From the NCBI GenBank assembly GCA_029213195.1, contig JARGNI010000014.1, positions 57,763 to 121,762 of the forward strand: a DNA stretch of 64,000 nt, in the 5' to 3' direction. This DNA is from Verrucomicrobiales bacterium (lineage in GTDB: Bacteria > Verrucomicrobiota > Verrucomicrobiia > Verrucomicrobiales > DEV007). Position 1 is the stretch's first letter. The number at the start of each line of letters is the position of its first letter. Both the position numbers and the translations under genes were made by a program. Below the pieces are notes generated by a model. It did not search any database and was not told where the DNA came from. It saw only the letters and a list, made by a program, of their open reading frames with translations. Of this stretch, positions 61,224 to 64,000 are shown in pieces.

Positions 61224-63748
61224 TCTTCGATGGGTTTGCGAAAGCGAAAGGAATCGGAGGTGAGAAGGGATACGACCACGGCGTTGAAGCTGCCACCACT
61301 TTCGACATACGCACGATCGGCATCGATCAGTGTTCGGCTGTCGGAGAGCATCTCGTTTCGTCCCATGAAAAATCGGAACGCATAGCGAATGATGGACTGG
61401 CGAACTCTCTCCGATTTTCCAAGCCGATCGATCATCTCGAGAGCATCGGCCACTTCGCCATCGAGACTCGGATCCCCTGTGCCGTCGAGATGGCCGGACG
61501 AATCAATCGGTTTCGTGGCATAGGTCGTCGCGCCGTTCTTCTTCGTCGGTTTGGCGATGATATTCTCGGGATGTTCCAGCGGTTCCTCGGTCCGGAATCG
61601 TCCGAAATCGTCGTAGATCTCAAATGGCAATCCGAGCGGATTCATCTGTTCGTGACATTTCCAGCACTCGGACTTTCGAGTTTTCTCTTCGAGCCGATCC
61701 CTCAAGGTATGATGGTGATCCTCGGGAATTTGCGCATCCACCGTGATGGGGAGATCGGGAACCCGTCCCGCGAGCAATTTCTCGCGAATCCATTTCCCTC
61801 TCCTCACCGGATCGGTATGAAAGTTGGCGGAATGGGCAATGAGCCAGGCGGGATGTGTCAGCAGCCCCTTGCGCTTCTCGATGCGAAACGGCTGCTCCAC
61901 CGGATAATCCCAGAATTTCGCATTGTCGGTAAATCCCTGAAAATTCTCTCGCTCGGCAGGACCATACCGAAACGGGTTCGGCGTCGGCGGAAGGTTGTAG
62001 AAGGGGGAGTGATTGTAGTAGTAGCCGTGGGCAAAGGAGGGAGTGGTGAAGGGAGTTCGCCCCTTGCCAATCGTCTCTTCGAAAAAATACATGTAGCGAA
62101 GAAACTCGCGGCGCTGCTTACCCCCGAGAATTCGCAGCGACTTTTTCGACTGAATGAATTCGAGGTTCGCCTCGATGACTTTCTCCGGCTCCTTCTTCCA
62201 GTTCGTGTCCTTCAGTTTGTGATAGGCCTCCGTCCACTCCTCGATGACCTGCTTTCCCGTTTCGTTGTCCTTGTCGTGATAGACAAAAAACACCTCCGTC
62301 GTCAGAAGATTCTCGAAGACATTCTCATCCTGCTGGAGATACCAATCGACGACCCGGTCCGCTTCCTTGATGAGAAATCCCGGTGTGCCCATCGTGCCCC
62401 GCGAGGGATTCTGGTAGAAACCGTCGCTGCGCTCGATATCCTTGAAGACCTTGGAGGCCCCGGTGTAGCCGAAAAATTCCCGGAAAAATCGCACCAGCTT
62501 CGGGTGTGACGTCTCATGGGAACGCATGTTCTTACCACTGATCCCCGGATCGACCGGTCCGGCATAGTAACGATCATCCGCGAGCAGTCGCTCCACTTCT
62601 CGCCGAAAGTCTTCCCGGGTGACGAGTCGCCCTTCCTGGGCCGCCTGGCGCAGGGTCTCATCGGGACCGCGATCACCCAGAGCGTAGGAAATTGCCTGCG
62701 CCGCCTCTTTGGGTGAAAGCTTCTTCCGGCCCCATTCGTCGGGATCTCCCGCACCGAATTCGATGCGATAGAGAAACTCCGATTCGAGGAGAACCGACAT
62801 CAGCACCCGACGCAAACCCTCGGAATTTCCAGCCAATTCGATGGAAGAACGAGCAAGCTCCCGGTACTTTGAAAGCTCACTTTCCGAAGCCTCTCGTCCG
62901 AGCACGAGTCGAAACTGGGTCTGGATCGCCGCGACCATTTCTTCCCCACTCGGGAGTTCCTCCTTGAGAATGATCGCCTCGAACGCGGCAGGAGTTTCCC
63001 GAGGCGCCCAGCGATCCTTTGGGTTCGGAAACTCGTCGGCTCCGATTTCGCCTGCCTTGACCCGAGCAGCCCGGATCTGTTTCGTCGCAATCCAGTCCGC
63101 ATTGTTCAGCATCACGAGGAGATGCCCTCCATCCAGGGTGCTGTTGTCGTAATCTCTGACCCCAGACTGCTCGGGAAGCAGAAAGGGATTCGTAATGCCG
63201 TAGAGCGAGTTCCTCCGATGCCGCTCCTCGACCGCAAGAACTTCCCTCACTCGCTCCTCGAAAATCTGCGGACTCACCAGCCATCGTCGGACGGGGGTGT
63301 AGGGAGCCGCCTCGATCTCCCCGCTGAAGAGCTGCTCGTGGTCCACGTAATTCCCGTAGTTCGGGTAGCGCAGCTTATCCGTCAGCTTCACAGGACCGTG
63401 CTTCTTCAACTCCGCAACGATCCACGCGATGATCTGCTCCCGCTCTTCGACCGACGGCTGGTCCTCGTCCTTCGGAGGCATCTGGAGGACGTAGAGTTGT
63501 TCGTGCATCTTGTTGAGCACTTCGATACGGGCCGTGAGGGAGCGTTCGCCCAGATCGTCGAGACGGACATCGCCCTTTTGGAGATCTTCGTCGTGGCAGG
63601 TGAGGCAGTAATTGCCGAGGAAGGCATCAACCGCATGCGGCACCTCCAGTGTCTCGCCCGCTGCTCGAGAAGCGCCCCACCCAGCAATCCAAACCAGCCC
63701 CAGGCACAGAGCAGGTAGCGAGAGTCGGAGGTAGAATCCTGGAGTCAT
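61220..63748 (-). CDS. DUF1592/DUF1588 family exported protein with c-type cytochrome motifs
   Basis: 842 residues with a signal peptide (residues 1-30). Near the start C48-L-T-C51-H52 is a CxxCH heme site in a planctomycete-type cytochrome domain (NYCLTCHDEDLQKGDVRLDDL). The long middle is DUF1592-like (PKEAAQAISYALGD, MGTPGFLIKEADRVVDWYL). Near 696 is a second CxxCH (ECWKCHEQMNPLGLPFE) of the DUF1588 part. The C-terminal end is DUF1585-like. Such proteins pair with DUF1552 and are thought to act on polysaccharides or redox in the periplasm; this is not established. Confidence 0.87.
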   Translation of the reverse strand: MTPGFYLRLSLPALCLGLVWIAGWGASRAAGETLEVPHAVDAFLGNYCLTCHDEDLQKGDVRLDDLGERSLTARIEVLNKMHEQLYVLQMPPKDEDQPSVEEREQIIAWIVAELKKHGPVKLTDKLRYPNYGNYVDHEQLFSGEIEAAPYTPVRRWLVSPQIFEERVREVLAVEERHRRNSLYGITNPFLLPEQSGVRDYDNSTLDGGHLLVMLNNADWIATKQIRAARVKAGEIGADEFPNPKDRWAPRETPAAFEAIILKEELPSGEEMVAAIQTQFRLVLGREASESELSKYRELARSSIELAGNSEGLRRVLMSVLLESEFLYRIEFGAGDPDEWGRKKLSPKEAAQAISYALGDRGPDETLRQAAQEGRLVTREDFRREVERLLADDRYYAGPVDPGISGKNMRSHETSHPKLVRFFREFFGYTGASKVFKDIERSDGFYQNPSRGTMGTPGFLIKEADRVVDWYLQQDENVFENLLTTEVFFVYHDKDNETGKQVIEEWTEAYHKLKDTNWKKEPEKVIEANLEFIQSKKSLRILGGKQRREFLRYMYFFEETIGKGRTPFTTPSFAHGYYYNHSPFYNLPPTPNPFRYGPAERENFQGFTDNAKFWDYPVEQPFRIEKRKGLLTHPAWLIAHSANFHTDPVRRGKWIREKLLAGRVPDLPITVDAQIPEDHHHTLRDRLEEKTRKSECWKCHEQMNPLGLPFEIYDDFGRFRTEEPLEHPENIIAKPTKKNGATTYATKPIDSSGHLDGTGDPSLDGEVADALEMIDRLGKSERVRQSIIRYAFRFFMGRNEMLSDSRTLIDADRAYVESGGSFNAVVVSLLTSDSFRFRKPIEE

Positions 63749-63903
63749 CTTTCACGCATGACGAAAAACTTCGCTTCGTTTCGCCACGAACAGGAAAGCT
63801 AACGGAAAACCCTCGTGATTGAATCATAAACTTCACCGCGAGTGCGGGAATTATCCGGCACTCCGTGCACGGTCTGCCTGTGGCAGTGAATTCTTCGCTT
63901 CCC

Positions 63904-63940
63904 GCCCCGGTGGGGCATTCTGCATCCCGCTGAGCGGGAT
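63904..63940 (-). repeat. Two short hairpins downstream of tRNA-Cys
   Basis: Downstream of the tRNA on the minus strand are two perfect hairpins in series: ATCCCGC-TGA-GCGGGAT (63924-63940) and GCCCC-GGT-GGGGC (63904-63916), 7 bases apart. Neither has a T-run. They may mark the 3' end or be a small extragenic palindromic repeat. Confidence 0.4.
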
Positions 63941-63942
63941 GG

Positions 63943-64000
63943 TGGAGGCGAGGGCGGGAATCGAACCCGCGATAGAGCTTTTGCAGAGCCCGGCCTTACC
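63943..64000 (-). tRNA. tRNA-Cys(GCA), 5' part beyond window edge
   Basis: The minus strand shows the acceptor 3' strand CCTCGCC, discriminator T and encoded CCA. The T arm is GCGGG-TTCGATT-CCCGC. The anticodon loop CTGCAAA has GCA at 63982-63984. The 5' acceptor and D-arm start lie beyond the window. A U discriminator is typical of tRNA-Cys. Confidence 0.95.

Noticed and set aside
1..64000. CRISPR array, insertion sequence, integrase or phage genes
   Set aside because: No regularly spaced direct repeats, transposase-like proteins or terminal inverted repeats were found in either strand.

Overview
The window is a gene-dense chromosomal segment of a GC-rich bacterium that I place in Verrucomicrobiota, or at least in the PVC group. 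The evidence is family content: a DUF1592/DUF1552/SGNH block next to a DUF1501 protein, a planctomycete-type CxxCH cytochrome motif, SHD1 domains on two exported proteins, a TonB-like anchor joined to a PA14-like region, and weak or absent Shine-Dalgarno sequences. No insertion sequence, phage gene or CRISPR array was seen. The only RNA gene seen is a partial tRNA-Cys at the right edge.

Layout. 1-3.0 kb: a DEAD-box RNA helicase cut by the window edge, a stand-alone receiver protein and an exported protein. 3.3-9.7 kb: an O-antigen ligase/polymerase-like protein, a metallo-beta-lactamase-fold hydrolase, an AmgK-like sugar kinase and a RecQ-type helicase. 9.7-15.0 kb: an exported DUF1570-like protease, an oxidoreductase overlapping a nucleoside transporter, a TauE/SafE permease and an M23 peptidase. 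15.1-21.9 kb, mostly plus strand: truA, an AraC regulator, tyrS, a divergent folP, hflK-hflC and a small membrane protein. 21.9-27.9 kb, minus strand: opcA-recJ-SNF2. 28-35.2 kb: an M16 protease, an HTTM-like membrane protein, an exported alpha/beta hydrolase, a possible lysozyme-like protein and a class A penicillin-binding protein. 35.3-40 kb: RapA and a divergent PA14-like protein.

40.2-46.7 kb is a metal-handling stretch. It holds bfr-bfd, a zinc-type CDF exporter, an exported transglutaminase, a copper-type P1B ATPase, a small exported Cys-rich tandem-repeat protein and another short exported Cys-rich protein. 46.8-48.3 kb carries a VanX-like dipeptidase and trmB.

48.3-54.9 kb is a long minus-strand chain: aspartate aminotransferase, GNAT, inositol monophosphatase, ispF, cdaA, a CdaR-like stub, glmM, bioD and a probably frameshifted GrpE-like gene. 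It links c-di-AMP synthesis to the first committed steps of cell-wall precursor synthesis. 55.2-64 kb holds holA, a half-length TauE/SafE protein, a lipoprotein, the DUF1501 and DUF1592-DUF1552-SGNH genes, and tRNA-Cys.

The most interesting observations are a bacterioferritin that keeps its heme ligand but lacks two ferroxidase ligands, next to a ferredoxin with ten extra cysteines; the cdaA-stub-glmM arrangement; a dihydropteroate synthase with altered conserved loops; a RecQ with its zinc cluster displaced; and an opcA without zwf nearby.
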